64,000 nt of DNA. Origin: Tetrahymena elliotti 4EA. Its lineage: Eukaryota > Ciliophora > Oligohymenophorea > Hymenostomatida > Tetrahymenidae. The translations under genes and the position numbers were made by a program. Position 1 is the first letter of the stretch. Each line of letters begins with the position of its first letter. The notes beneath the pieces were generated by a model. The model was given only the letters and a program-made list of their open reading frames with translations. It was not told the origin of the DNA and did not search any database. The stretch spans positions 16,832-80,831 of the forward strand of contig JH720295.1 of NCBI GenBank assembly GCA_000231825.2, read 5' to 3'. Below are positions 39,079 through 51,900 of the stretch, in pieces.

Positions 39079-39810
39079 AAATTTTTAACAAATATCCTTT
39101 AAAATAACTTGATTGAAAAACATAAAGAATAAATGAATTTTAATAATAAAAAATTTCTCATCAACTAATAAAAAAATAAGATGAGAGCAATTCTTTAAAT
39201 GTTGTTTTCAAAAACTTCACAGTCTTTTAGATAATAAAACTAAATAAGAAACTGACCTACCAACTGAACAAAATTTGTATGAAAAATTAAAGTTAAAAAG
39301 ATAAATCTAAACTAAGTTAATCAGTAAGTAAGCAAACAAGTTGCTAACTAACTTACAGGACTAACAAAAAAATGGGAAAATCTTTAAAAAATTTTAAAAT
39401 ATCATTTTAATCAAATTAATTTTAATTTAATTTTTATATTAATAAGATAAAATTATTCACCTATATTTAAGCAATTCATACTTAAATTAACTATTTATTT
39501 CTGTAAATCTCATCAATTTATCAATTTATATTTTTATTGCTTCATAACTCATTCATTTCATTTTTTCTCAATCTTCTAAAAATTATTATTAAAATATTAT
39601 CTTTTTCATTTAATGAATAATACTTTAATTTACTGTAAACTCTAAACTATCAACTCCCCATAATTCATATAAAGTTTAAACATAAGGGAAAAATATTATT
39701 AAATAATTAATCAAAATAAACTGTTTACTAAAATTACTAAAAAATATAATACAATAAATACCTGAACATTTAATAGATAAAAATTGATTTTAATTTATTT
39801 CTTTACTTCA
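39079..39810. other. Convergent spacer between channel 2 and propeller/cadherin-like gene A
   Basis: About 0.7 kb between two 3' ends. A/T-rich with no gene or repeat that I can see. Confidence 0.6.
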
Positions 39811-42800
39811 TCAAGAATTTGTAGAAAAATTGAGTAATCTAAAATTTTTTTCATTTAAATTCTTAGTATTGCTTTAAAGCTTTTCTGTATTTTTTTATTA
39901 AGGAGAATTTTCTTCATCTTCCAGAACTTGATCGCTGGGCATTTTAACTATTTATGGATAAAAGATATTTTAATTGCTGGTATTTATCTTTTCAGTATTG
40001 CATGTGTTATTATTATTAAATTTACTAGAAAGCAACATTTTTTTTGGTAAATCAATAGTTTAATGTCTTTCTAATAATTCTTAATTTACTTCACTTAATA
40101 ATTATCTTGATGGCAATACTTAAATATCAAATTATTTTATGAGATACCCATTAAGGTCATAAATTTTAAATCTTGATTGACCAATATGTTTTTAATCTGG
40201 AGTTCCTTTTAAAGTGATTTTAGTCTTCTAGAAATCTATTTACATCCATTCAGGTAATTTTTAATTATCTGACAAACCTTTTTCTACTTAGTTGAGTTCT
40301 AAAAATTCCTATGCTCCTACACAGCGATTAAAAATGGCATTTTTTTCATAACATTTGATCGAACGAACCTAAAAAGAATAACAATGAAAGCAGTCTCCTT
40401 TAGCTACCTCAAAAAATTTCCTTTTTTTAGCAGAAATTCCAAGTGCAGTTGCATATAAATATGATTCAATCAGAGGTAGATAGATAATAATTTCTTTCAA
40501 AAATTTACTATCCGAATCACCTAATTCTTACTTATGTTCAATTTTAGATAATTTATTTTGTTTTTTGAGTAATTCTTCTGCAATTTCTTAGAGTGCTAAT
40601 TTGATAAAATCTTCGTTGAGATTATAGGTAGGAAAATTTGTATTTAAAACTTTCTCATTTACTTAAGGACTCACATAAGCTTTATACCAATCTATTTCTC
40701 TATATATTGTAAGAGCTTTCTATTTAAGTAAATTAACTATCTGAGTACAGACTAAAGAACATCCTATGAAATACTCAACAGCAAGATATTGCAAAATTAT
40801 AGATATTCTAGAATATTTATTATTTAGCTAGTTAAGAATTGCTTTGCTGATGATCTTTTTTTCTTATTAGGTATCATTTTTATATTTTTGCATAACTAAA
40901 CTTTTTATGTAGTCAAAATTTACTTAACCATTTTGTAAAAACAATTTCTGATCTTAGCTATATTTTTGTGATATTTGTGATTTTACTTATTCATTATTAG
41001 TTATTTATCTAACTAAGTTAGAAGTACAATTTTCTTGTTAGGCAAAATATTTTACAGATGAAGTAAGAGATTAATTATTTCCTTTTCTTTGATTTTTCTT
41101 CATAATGGAATCCTTGACAAAGATATCTTTTCTGTTATCCTCAAGTTCGGTATTGTTCTAACTATGAAAATCTAAACACACTTAATCATTATTGTCACTA
41201 TTGTATTGATTATTATAACTAATTGATTTTCTAAGCTACTCAGTGAGTGTGAAATTACTTTCATTTCTTTTGAAGAAATTTCTGTTATAATTATGATTTA
41301 TCAATTCATTGATTTGATTAATATTGTAAATTTGATTTATTTCTTATTAAACAAGTTTCTATTAAAGCTAGTTTTAAACTGGCTACCATAGTTTTAGAGC
41401 AATTTCTAGTAAATTATCTGCAATAATAATCTTCTTTTCATAATATTCAGAAACATGTACTACTTCTTTAGAATAGATTAAGAAATGTCTGAAAGTTATA
41501 TTGTAAAATATCATTCTATATTTCCAAATACCTAGTACACCTAGAAGTGGTCCAAGAATTTAAATAATCATTTAAAAGATAATAAAAAAAGGAATTATAG
41601 ATATCCTTAATATTAATTAGTCTTTAGTAACTGTATAACCATCAGTAGCTTCAATTTATATTACAAACTATTCATTATATAAATTCGTTTATGGAGTACC
41701 TATTAAAGTTCTTTCATTAGATGAAAAGGAAAGCCAATAGCCTGCAGGAATTTCTTCAAATACACCATCTTTATTTTTAAGTTTTGCTGAATACTAAAGT
41801 TAATCAGAATCTGTGCATTTGAAAACAGTATTACTTATTTTATAATTAAAAGGAGTTTCTACTGCAAGTTCTCCTTTCGGATAATACTAATTTAAATCTT
41901 ATTAAAGATTACCTGTTAAGAAAACAGGAGATTAAAGAGAAATAAATTTAGCTTCACTTAATGGCATACTTTGTATATATTTATAGTTTATTTGATCGTC
42001 AACTATAATATGAACAACTATAGAATCAAAAACAGTTTAATCTTAAAGGGAAAGTTTTATTGTTTTTTATAAGACCAAGTTAATACCTTAAACTGAGCCT
42101 TACAATTAGATTACATTTTATTCAGAATTGATAAGAACCAAAATACCATTATATAATTTGTTGACAAATAATCCATTTGAGACTGAAATAGTCATGATTA
42201 TAGAATTCTGGTTAGAAGAAATAAAGTTTATGGAATTCTTAAAATCTACAAATAATGAAGGCTCAATATGAAATTAAACGACATAATTGATTACATTTTA
42301 GTTCAAGATATGCTTTATGAAATCTAGTAATTATTGTTGCTATTAATCATTTTGATTCCACTTTTCAAGAAGTTATTGTGATTGTTAATCCAGTAAATTA
42401 AATTAATTTTTAGGGGAATAGTACATAGTAGCAAACCCAGAGTTATCTAGATATCCAGCTCTTGTACAAGCTTCTTTTATCTTTTTGGAATCATCTTAAC
42501 TAATATTAAGATTTGCATTAGTAAAAGCATAATCTTCTATTTCTTAATAACTCATAAATATAACTTGCTAAAGAGTTTTAGATTAAAATTAACCACTTTC
42601 GTTAGCTATCAAAGATTCCTTAGAAACTTAAATATTCAACACTTAATCTGAAGGAGAAAACTCCATCCAACTTGGTAAGTTTACTATTACAAAATTATGA
42701 TAATAGAAGGCCTCTTAGATCTTCAATTTTTTTGTCTAATAGATATTTACAAGATAAATTTAGATTTGATCACCTACTTATAATGGCTGACCTTTTTAAA

Positions 42801-45221
42801 GTAAATATTACCTCTTTTAATTTGAATTAGGTATAGGCTCTAATTTATAGAACTAAGAATGGATAATTATTTAACTCTATATAAAAAACTAATAAAGAGC
42901 TTTTTATGACGTGGCAAATAAAAATGATTCATCCTAAGGAAGAGAAACCCAGTAAAGTGGGCCATTATCCTATAAATTAATAATTTGTATAGTTTCAGGA
43001 TTGCTTTTATCTACTATACTAAGCAGAATAATCTATTAAATTTCAACTGTAGTGACTATAAGGTAGTTATCATTATAAATCAGCCAAACTAAATTAATCA
43101 AACCTTACATTTTAGTTTGAGAAAGAAATGTTAAACTTCTATCTTCATTTATTTTATAGATATAAACTCCTTTATATCCAGCCCCACAGATTAGGTATTA
43201 ACTGTCTTTGGTTTGTCTTTTATTTTAGAAAAAAATATTTTTAGAAGTTTAATGGATTTAAAAATTAAAAACAATATAAATATTCCTGTTTACTGGTTTT
43301 TGTTTGATGAGTTTGATTTGGTGTTTAAAAAGAAGATTTTGATAAAAACCAAAGAAAAAATAATTAAAAATAAGCAAAAAAAAACTAAAATAATGAATAA
43401 AAATTAATATTAGTAGGAAATAATCTATGGTGGTAAAATTTAAAAAATAATAATAAACTGATAAATAAATTACTCTAGAAATTAGATTATGCCAAGGTAA
43501 GTTTTGAATAAAAAATATGGATTGTAAGGGTCTGATATATCAGCAAAAGCAATTCCATATAATGAAGGATATAGAAAAAGTGTCTTTTCATCATTAGAAA
43601 TAGAAAATTTGTAAAGAGTTTAATCTCCTTTACAGTAATTAGAAGTATTCAAAAATGATATTACTGATGGATTTAAGACATCTTTTACACTTACTATCAG
43701 TACACCTATTAAATTTGCTATAAAACATAATGTTCCTTCTTTGTTAAATATAATTTATTCAAATATTTAATTTTGAAACCCTAAGCTCATGTTAGTCTTT
43801 AATATTTTAGGTGAGCTCAGGTCAGAATAGTCTACAATCTGTAGTCCTAAAACTTCTCTGGTTTGATAGAAGATGTCAGTACCAGGTACTCTTGCTTAAT
43901 AAGCTATAGAAATATTTGGTACATCATAATTGACAAGGGATACTAAATCCATCACACTCTACCCATGATATTTAAATACTGCGCTACCTAAATTCTTTCT
44001 TGTCATGAATAAAATATTTTTTGGTTATTCAAATACTATTTGCAAATCAAAATTTCCTTTTGGTGGTTTATAGAATGAATAACTGATTAACTGGTTTTCA
44101 TTCAAGAGCAAGTTAGGAACATCTAAATTTAAATTTGGCAAAGTTCTTCTAAATATTTTAGTTTCTAAACAATTGGAATGATATAGATAGGTTTCATCTT
44201 CACTAAGCTGGATGTTTCCCATAGTTCCTTAAGCTCTGATGATTTAAAATATTTCAAATTTTAATTAACTCACATCAAATACTAAAACTCCAAGAGAAAA
44301 TTGGGTATATAAAAATTTTTAATCTTTAGAAAGAAGGAATTACAGACCCATAGGGTATGGGTATGTGTCCAGATATTTTATTTGAGATAAATTACAGGTT
44401 TTTCCATCAAAAGACTGTACAAAATTAGATATATCAAACATTTAATAATTGAAGAGCTCTGATTAAATTACTAAAACTGTTTCTTGAAGAACTTCAAAAG
44501 AGTCTAAAACAAAAGCTGAACTAGGTTAAAATGAGCAAATATAATTAAATTTTCCTTACTGTAAATCTGAAATAGATTATGAGTAAAAATGTAGAGCAGT
44601 AAAACCTTAAGCAACTAGTACTGTTTTCGAGAACGCAAACCTTATTTTGAGAATATTCCAATCATTAAGTTCTACCTCTTTTAAAATTAAAAGTTTATTA
44701 TTTTCCAAGTTGACCAGCTTAAAGTTATTGTAGCAAACTAAAAATGTCAAATTATCCTCCTTAAATTGTATGACTTAATTTAGGACATCATTTTCACCTA
44801 TATTTTATGATAATATTAAAGGAAAACTACTTTACTGAACATCATAGATCTCAATTAAACCATTTGTGTAGCCAACCCACAGATACTTTTAATAATCTGT
44901 TATACTTAGAGAAATGACTGATCCTTTATCAAAATCATACGAGAAGTATTTTGCTATTTAGAGTTCATTTTCTGGGTGAGTGATATCATAGATTGCAAAT
45001 CCACATAATTAAAGATTTAAAGCAAGATAATTCTATTATTTAGATTTAAATTAAGCCATCAGATCAGCAGATGCATTTTTGCATAAACTTGTAGAAAGAT
45101 TGATAACTCCCAAAGGAAATGGCTCAAAAATAGGTAAATCAGTGCTATAAAAGCGAGAATCATAGCATGCGATAATTTAAATTTTAACAAATAAACAAAA
45201 TAGTAGGTATTTGATGTTCAT
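39811..45221 (-). CDS. Type I membrane protein with LVIVD-like propeller and cadherin-like (CADG) domains, copy A, 1717 aa
   Basis: Two exons, 45221-43474 and 43216-39811 (intron 43217-43473), 1718 codons. A signal peptide (about 1-19, MNIKYLLFCLFVKIQIIAC) is followed by a beta-propeller-like region to about residue 700 with LVIVD-type repeats such as CGFAIYDITHPENEL, GLQIVDYSDLSSPKIL and GIAFADISDPYNPYFL. Next come dystroglycan-type cadherin-like segments (LPSWMEFSPSDQVLNI; YWLSFSSNERTLIGTP with EATDGYTVT). A single membrane helix lies at about 1116-1146, then a cytosolic part of about 570 residues. That tail holds conserved IYREIDWYKAY and a further cadherin-like stretch, LPEWMQIDFQKTKITLKGTP. 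I do not recognise a characterised protein; a cell-surface adhesion or sensing role is a guess. It is the first of three direct tandem copies on this strand. Confidence 0.8.
43217..43473 (-). other. Intron of propeller/cadherin-like gene A
   Basis: Starts GTAATTTATTTATCAG, identical to the start of the intron at the matching position of copy B, and is phase 2 in both genes. A small plus-strand open frame here has no support. Confidence 0.8.
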
Positions 45222-47085
45222 TTTACCTCCTTGAAGAAGAACAATTTTGATAATTAAATTTTCTTTCGACCTTTTATTAGAGTTATTTAAATAATTTCTT
45301 TAGAAATTCGTTTTAGTTTCTTTTTTTTTAATTTCTTTTTTGATTATTATTCATTACATGCTACTTAATTAGCTTTTAAGCTTTTATTTGAAAATAATTA
45401 TTATTCATTACAAAATCTCAAAATAGTCCTTACACATTATTTATTTAATACCTTTTATCATTAAATATTGAAGATAATTTCTTTTAACGTTGATTTGTTA
45501 ATGTAATAGCTTCTTTTTGAGGATTAAATTTTCAAGTTTCTTTTTTAAATTTATTTCTGTTCCAGCATACAAATTATTTTTCTTTTTATTTTCAAAACAA
45601 CAATAAATTAATAAGAGCAATTTTCCAATTAACATAATTTAGCACAAAAAATGTGAATATATTAAAATACTTATAATCAAGCAAATTACATTTTTAAAAT
45701 CAAGTTAGTACCTCATAAACTTAAAAATTGGAATAAAACTTTATATCTTTAAATTTAAGTGTTACACTTATAATTATTTATAAAATCAATATATCGTATT
45801 TCCTTAATATCTTGTTTTTCCTCCCAACTTGCCAAAAATAGTACCAAATCTGAATAATTTATTATAAACTTGATAAATAAAATTCCTTATGTTCATGTGT
45901 CAGACAACCTATTTTTCTCTACATAACAAAAATAATCTATTTATATGGCTTATTATTTTAATTAGTAGAAAGTATTATTCTTAAAGATAAATACATTAAT
46001 ATCTAGCTTGATTTAAGTTAAATACTTTTGATTTCTTTAATTTTTGTGAATTACTTTTACATCCATATGTATTTTAATAGATAAAATGAGAAAAAATTAT
46101 CTTTTTTATTGATAATGAAATATTTAATAATATTTATAAATTTCAAGATCTAGAAAATAATTAAATTATTTGATGATAATTTATCTTGTTTTAGACATTA
46201 AAATATTTATTTTAGTATATCTTTAAAAATACTAATTGTATGAGAGTTTTTAAAAATTAAATAAAAAATAATATAAAGTAAATATCCACTATTTGAACTG
46301 TATTTTATACTTTGAATTTAGATCTGCGCTTTTTTTTAAATTAGTAAATAAAATCAATTGTCAACTTTGATTACATTTTACCCAACTATTCTTTTAAATT
46401 AAATATTTAAAAATTATGTTTTTTTCTTTCAAATATTATCTGATCAAATTTACTCCAAATTAATTACAAGCATCAGCCCCTTTTTTCATTATTTTAATCA
46501 ATTAGTTAATTAATTGTAAAGCAAATAAATATAAATATTCTTAATTCTAAAATTCATTTGAAAAAGTAATATGTCATATTAGAAATTCAAAAAGTAAATT
46601 TTCTTGAAAAATAATTAATGACCCAATAAAACATATTTTTTGTTAAATTATTTTGAATATCCAATATAAATTTTTATTTTTATTAATTTTTGAAATTAAA
46701 ACAAACTATCAAAGCATTTCTAAATAATATTTAAAATATATTTGATTTTGTTTTTAAAAGGAAAAGGAATTAATATGCATTGTTCCTTATTTGTAGATTC
46801 GGTATTTTTTCCTAGAAAACTTTTCTCTATTCAAGTTTTAAAAAAAGAATTTAATAATGAAAAGGTATGATTGATCTTAAACTGATTTTAAATCTATTAT
46901 TTCTTATAACTCTAATACATTTAGATAGGCAGATTTTGAAAGTATTTTACAAAAAATTATTTTGAAAATGAATATTTGATGAAAATAAAATCTACATACT
47001 AAATCCACGCAAGAAAGCAAAGAAAATGTATTAAAGTAACTCAAAAAGTAAATACAAATAAATGAGAAAATAGCCTTTTTAAATG

Positions 47086-47240
47086 TTACATTGATAATTA
47101 TTTAAAAAATCTTTCAAATTCTTATTTATTTCAGATAATCTATTTTTATCTCAATGTTACAGTTTTTTCCTTAGAATTACTGCATTTTTTTTGATTAATA
47201 AAATCATATCAAAACTTTTTGATTTAGCTTACACTCAGAA
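47086..47240. repeat. Flank repeat, single copy upstream of gene A
   Basis: Matches the elements at 59743-60250 and 61727-61903. Shared blocks are GATAATTATTTA, CAGATAATCTATTTTTATCT, TGTTACAGTTTTTTCC, TTAGAATTACTGCAT, GATTAATAAAAT and CTTTTTGATTTAG. Confidence 0.75.
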
Positions 47241-47568
47241 CTAGCTAAAAAATTAACGAATTTTTATTTTTTAAATAAGTTTTAAGTTTATTTTCTTTAG
47301 TTGATTACTAATTAACTTACCTAAATAAACCTCATTTTATTCTATCAAATCAACTTCATTTTAAAAATTTCATCTTATTTTTTCCAAAGTTTTTAATAAA
47401 AATGTTACATAAATTTCTATTCATTTGATTCTCTAAAATTTTAAAAATTATAGTTACTGTAATTGAAACTCCACTGATTATTTCACCATTTGAGCTGAAT
47501 TTCAATTAGTTTTGGTTTTAAAAATATAATACCTTGTTATTATTCGTGTAAGTAGTCTTGAAAAAGAC

Positions 47569-47599
47569 AGTACCTTAGGGTACTATATATATATATATA
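47569..47599. repeat. 16-bp near-palindrome followed by (TA)n, second copy
   Basis: AGTACCTTAGGGTACT (47569-47584) differs at one base from AGTACCCTAGGGTACT and continues into a short TA run, as at 21453-21498. Confidence 0.7.
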
Positions 47600-47682
47600 A
47601 TGAGATAGCATCTGTGATTTATTAATTTATTTTTCAAAAGTTTTTTTTTGCTTTTAGCTCAATAGAATTTGCAGAACTCTCA

Positions 47683-48186
47683 TCAATAAATATTACATTT
47701 TAAAGCAATTATTAATATGTTTTTTACAGTATTAAAGTCTTTTTATTTAACTGGTGCTTGATAACATAGGTATTTCATATCGATATTTAAAACTACCTAT
47801 TCTTTTGAATACCACTCAATAGTTTACCTGCTGATTTCTAAATTTTAAGATTTTTTAATTCTTTCCTAGATCATGATTAAGTAAATTAGTTATTTTTTCT
47901 CAGCTCTTCTTAGTATCTCTTTTGATCCATCCGTTAGGATTGACAATTAGAATAATCTTTGATAATAACAAACACATTCAAATTATCAAATTTTTTATAG
48001 CTTTTGACAAAGTTCCTCTTTAAATCTATCTTTTTTATTCAATCTCAGTGTATGACCTAAGCTTTCATAAATATCATTGTGTATCTTTTCAAGTTTTATT
48101 TTTTATTGAATATATATATTTTTTCAAAAATTAAAATAATCATTTTCTTTAAATTTATCAAAAACATTAAAAAGTGTTTCCAACAT
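47683..48186 (-). pseudogene. Possible decayed gene, function unknown
   Basis: Reading down from an ATG at 48186, three frames in turn look protein-like. The first starts MLETLFNVFDKFKENDY and continues past a TGA with LEKIHNDIYESLGHTLRLNK. The second has FDNLNVFVIIKDYSNCQ, the third TIEWYSKEQVVLNIDMKYLC, ending at TGA 47683-47685. The residue make-up (Asp, Glu, Gly, Trp, Cys) is richer than random A/T translation. In-frame TGA codons and frame changes without good GTA...AG borders suggest a broken gene. I recognise no family. Confidence 0.3.
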
Positions 48187-49417
48187 TTTGGATTTTACTT
48201 TTTATTCAAGAACAAATAAATTTAGTAATAATTATTTCAATACAACCTTTTAAATTAGTATGTTTTTAAACTATGACAGAAATTTTTTTGGCTTTATTAA
48301 ATTTTTAATTTAAAATTTGAAAAGCAATGATTTAAAACTATTTTGATATAAATAATTTCATAAATATATTAAAAGTAAATCACCTTAAAAGATCGTAAGT
48401 TGGTGTAATACAGCATTTATTATCCAAGAATGAGATTTAATTTTTGTAATTTTTTTTTCTTGAATGATTTATTTATTCATACATTTTATGATAAATATGA
48501 AAAATATTTTTATTTTTAAATTAATGAAATTCTGATAGGTTTTTTTCATTATTCAAAATTAGGAATATCATTTATATTTTTATTATATTTTAACATTGAT
48601 AATTTTAAATTTTACAACAAATTAATAAATTAAAAATTAAAAAAAATAATTTACTTAATTTATATTTTCTTTTATAGATTGATAATCTAATACAATCTTA
48701 GTTTCATTTTTGATGCTTCCCACATATTATGTCTATTTAAATTATGCTTAGAACAAAGCGCAATGATAGTAATATGTTTTATGAAGGGGGTGATTATTTT
48801 TGAATTTCTAATAAATAATTAAAGTGATTATATTAAAATTATTTCTTTCTAATTTTTTCTTAATCTTGTGTGTGAATAAATATATATTTTTATGCTGTTT
48901 AAGAGTAATTTTATTATCATTATTCTTTTCATCACTTTTAGTTTAATCAATACATTTTAATTTAAAAAAATAATTTTATGATAAAAAAGAAATGATAATT
49001 TTGTCAAGAAAAAATATTTTTTTGGGTGAATAGTGAGTGAGTGTATATATGAATAATAGAAGAAGAATTTGTTTATCGAATTTAAAAAACCGAAAAAGGA
49101 AATAGAGGTATTATGTATCTTTAATAGTATTTGAAGGTATAATAAAAAAATATATGAATAGATGGAATTCACTCTAAGGAAATAATAAAAGTAAATATTT
49201 TTGATATTATTTATTAACAATATATCTATCTCTCTTGAATAGATTATTGATAATATAAATCTTAGATTTCTTAAATTTGAAATTAAAAACAAGCACGCTC
49301 ACAACAAACAAACAAATAAATAAACAAGTTAGTTTTGCAAGATAAATAAATTTAAATTTTAGTAGATTCTAAAGGCAATAATAAACAATAAATATAATCC
49401 TTCATTTTAAATTAAAA

Positions 49418-50531
49418 ATGGCTGAAGCTAAAATGTTTAACTCAAATGTTCTCAATAAGTCTAATATGGATAAATTTAGTAAAATATACTTTAAAAGAAT
49501 ACTTTATTAAAAGCAACTTAATTGAGATTGTAAATAAAATAATAAATTAATTTCTATAGATCCAGGTAAAGGCTTTGAACAATATGCAGATTACTTTGAT
49601 ACATCTCCCGATGCATAATATGATACTTTAGATGAACCCGTTTCTAAAACAATTGTATATAATTCTTAAGAACAAAATAAATAAATGATTTAGTCATCAT
49701 AATAAATAATTAATTAAATTAATAGGGAAGAGATCTAAAAATGATTGGACATAAACTTAAATATGTCTTAATCCCTAGATTTAGAGAAGAATAAGGAAAA
49801 TCCTTGAGAGAATGTAATTTAAAAATTATTTTTTATTTACTCAATAAATGCTATTTTAATATAAATTTATAGGGGATTTATGGGGTCCACTTTTGTTCTG
49901 CTTGATATTATCATTGTAATTGGTTTGATATTTATATATTATTTATGCATTTAAAATAAAGTGATATTAATAACGAATAAATCAAGTGATTAATAACATT
50001 CTGCAGTTTCTTTCAAATTAGTTAAATAGATTTATTAGATAATCTATCTATCTATTAATCCGTCCATCAAATTAAATTTATTTTAAAAATAAATAGTGTT
50101 TTAACTTTATCAACCACTGATAACAACAATTTATTTGCAACTATTTTCTTGATCATTTGGGGTGGTTCATTAATTGTCACTGTTAACTGTAATATCTTAG
50201 GAGGTAATGCCCATATACTATAATGCTTATGTGTTCTTGGTTATTGTATTTTCCCTATTGTTCTTGCAGCTGTTGTATTAACAGCATTCAGTATTATTTA
50301 TCATAGTATGATTATAAAAGCATCTGTCGTAGGATTTGCTTTCCTCTGGTCTAGCACATGTAAATTTATTTTATCTCTAAATTTTCATATTCACTTATTT
50401 TTATTAAATAATAATTCCTAGCCTCTGTTGCCTTTATGTCAAGTATTATTGATCCTGATAAAAAAGCTCTTTCTATGTATCCAATCATCCTTTTTTACTT
50501 ATTCCTCTCATGGTTTTGCTTATTTATTTGA
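49418..50531 (+). CDS. YIPF6: Yip1-domain family membrane protein, YIPF6/Yip4-like, 6 exons, 219 aa
   Basis: Exons 49418-49478, 49560-49654, 49726-49813, 49873-49915, 50097-50359 and 50422-50531; phases agree, 220 codons. The family works in ER-Golgi vesicle traffic together with Rab GTPases, in Golgi and ER membranes. The N-terminus is cytosolic with the motif DTLDEPVSKTI, then KLKYVLIPRF and REWDLWGPLLFCLILSL leading into the first helix. Further hydrophobic segments include FATIFLIIWGGSLI, the conserved LGGNAHILQCLCVLGYCIFP and the final YPIILFYLFLSWFCLFI. Spacing and order match animal YIPF6 (about 236 aa) closely. The gene lies between copies A and B of the propeller/cadherin-like family, which are on the other strand, and has no evident functional link to them. 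Confidence 0.92.
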
Positions 50532-51900
50532 ATAACTAAATACTAAATTATGTATTTATTATTTTATATCCTGTAAATAAATAAATCATTTCAAAATTTT
50601 GGGAAAAGTTAAAGTAATTCATAGAGATGAAATTATTTTATTAACCAATTTCAAATTATTTATTTTAATTATTTTTTTTGCTTTTTTCTTGTAAAATAAT
50701 AGTTGATAAAAACAAATTAATATTTCTACAAATATGTAAATTTAGGTAATAATTAAGTAGATATTATTTCTTAAATATTTACAAATTAAACAAAAAATCA
50801 TTTTTTAAAAAATACTTTGTTTTTTTATGGTTTTATTTAGTTAATCTTTACGGATAAAATATCTTTGATTGTTGTTTTGAATCAATAAAAAAAATTGTGA
50901 GAGAGAGAATCAAAGGATGAGAAAAGATACTAATAAGCAGTCTCAGCCAAAAAATAAACTATTTTGCTAAAATTTTCTGACTATTTAAAAATAAGATATT
51001 TCTTTCTGAATATTTTTCTAAATAAACAAAAAAATTAAATTTTTGTTTTTATTTTAGATATATTTTCATTTTTTAGTAAAAAGAAAGATAAATATTGTAG
51101 AAATTTACTTTCCATAAATTTCCATAAAGTAATTTATGTACTAATTATCAAATATAATTTGATTCCTAACAAATAAAGAAATTTTTTAGGGAGAAAATAA
51201 TACTTTAAAATTTAGTTTGACTTTTATAATAATTATATTTAATGATTACATATCATTTTTTTTTGTTTTAATTTTTAAATCTGAGAATCATATTTATAAA
51301 TATTTTATTCTTTTTTCCTCCTACCTATTTCTTTTTAATTTAGTTTTAAATAATAGAAATTAACCTCTAAATTAATATCTTTAGTAATAAATAAAGGACA
51401 CAAAACTCAGTTTATTTTGCTATGCAAAATAATTTTAAGCAATATTTTTACACTCATTTGTGATTTATAAATGAATTAAAATAATGTTGATTGGTAGATT
51501 CGTGGGATATAATGTTAATTTATTTGAAATTGAATAAGATTTTTGAGCTTGCAAAGATATACAAAAAAGTTTGAAATAATTAAAAATAGTAAGTAAGAAT
51601 GATTAATTGATTGATTGTCTTTGTAAAAGTAGTGAGAAGAGATGTGTATGCTTTATTGTTTATATATTTATTTAGTGATGAATAGATATATAGATAGATC
51701 TAATATATTTGTAAAATATATGATATGCGACTATACAGTTTAACTCTTTTTAACATTAAATAAATAATTAAATCAATTTAAATTAATAAAATTTTTGCTT
51801 TTTTATTAGATTAATAAATATAAATAAATAAATTAAAAATATATCTACACACATAAGAAATTAAATAGGATAGTGATTAACTTATAAAAATCATTAAGAA
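50532..51900. other. Intergenic region between YIPF6 and EMC2
   Basis: About 1.4 kb, A/T-rich, both flanking genes on the plus strand. A short GATA-type run lies near 51675-51695. I see no gene. Confidence 0.6.

Larger units (their letters stand above)
45222..49417. other. 5' flank of gene A and promoter region of YIPF6
   Basis: The part nearest gene A (45222 to about 47260) is collinear with the 5' flank of copy B (59224 to about 61930), for example around 45990-46050 against 60540-60620 and 46320-46600 against 60850-61140. The remainder, to the YIPF6 start, has no such match. A decayed open-frame cluster and two repeats are listed separately. Confidence 0.65.

Noticed and set aside
43213..43407. 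Plus-strand frame of 64 codons
   Set aside because: It lies almost wholly in the intron of gene A on the opposite strand.
48957..49292. Minus-strand frame of 111 codons just upstream of YIPF6
   Set aside because: Ile/Phe/Tyr-rich A/T translation without recognisable motifs, in the promoter region of a well-supported gene.
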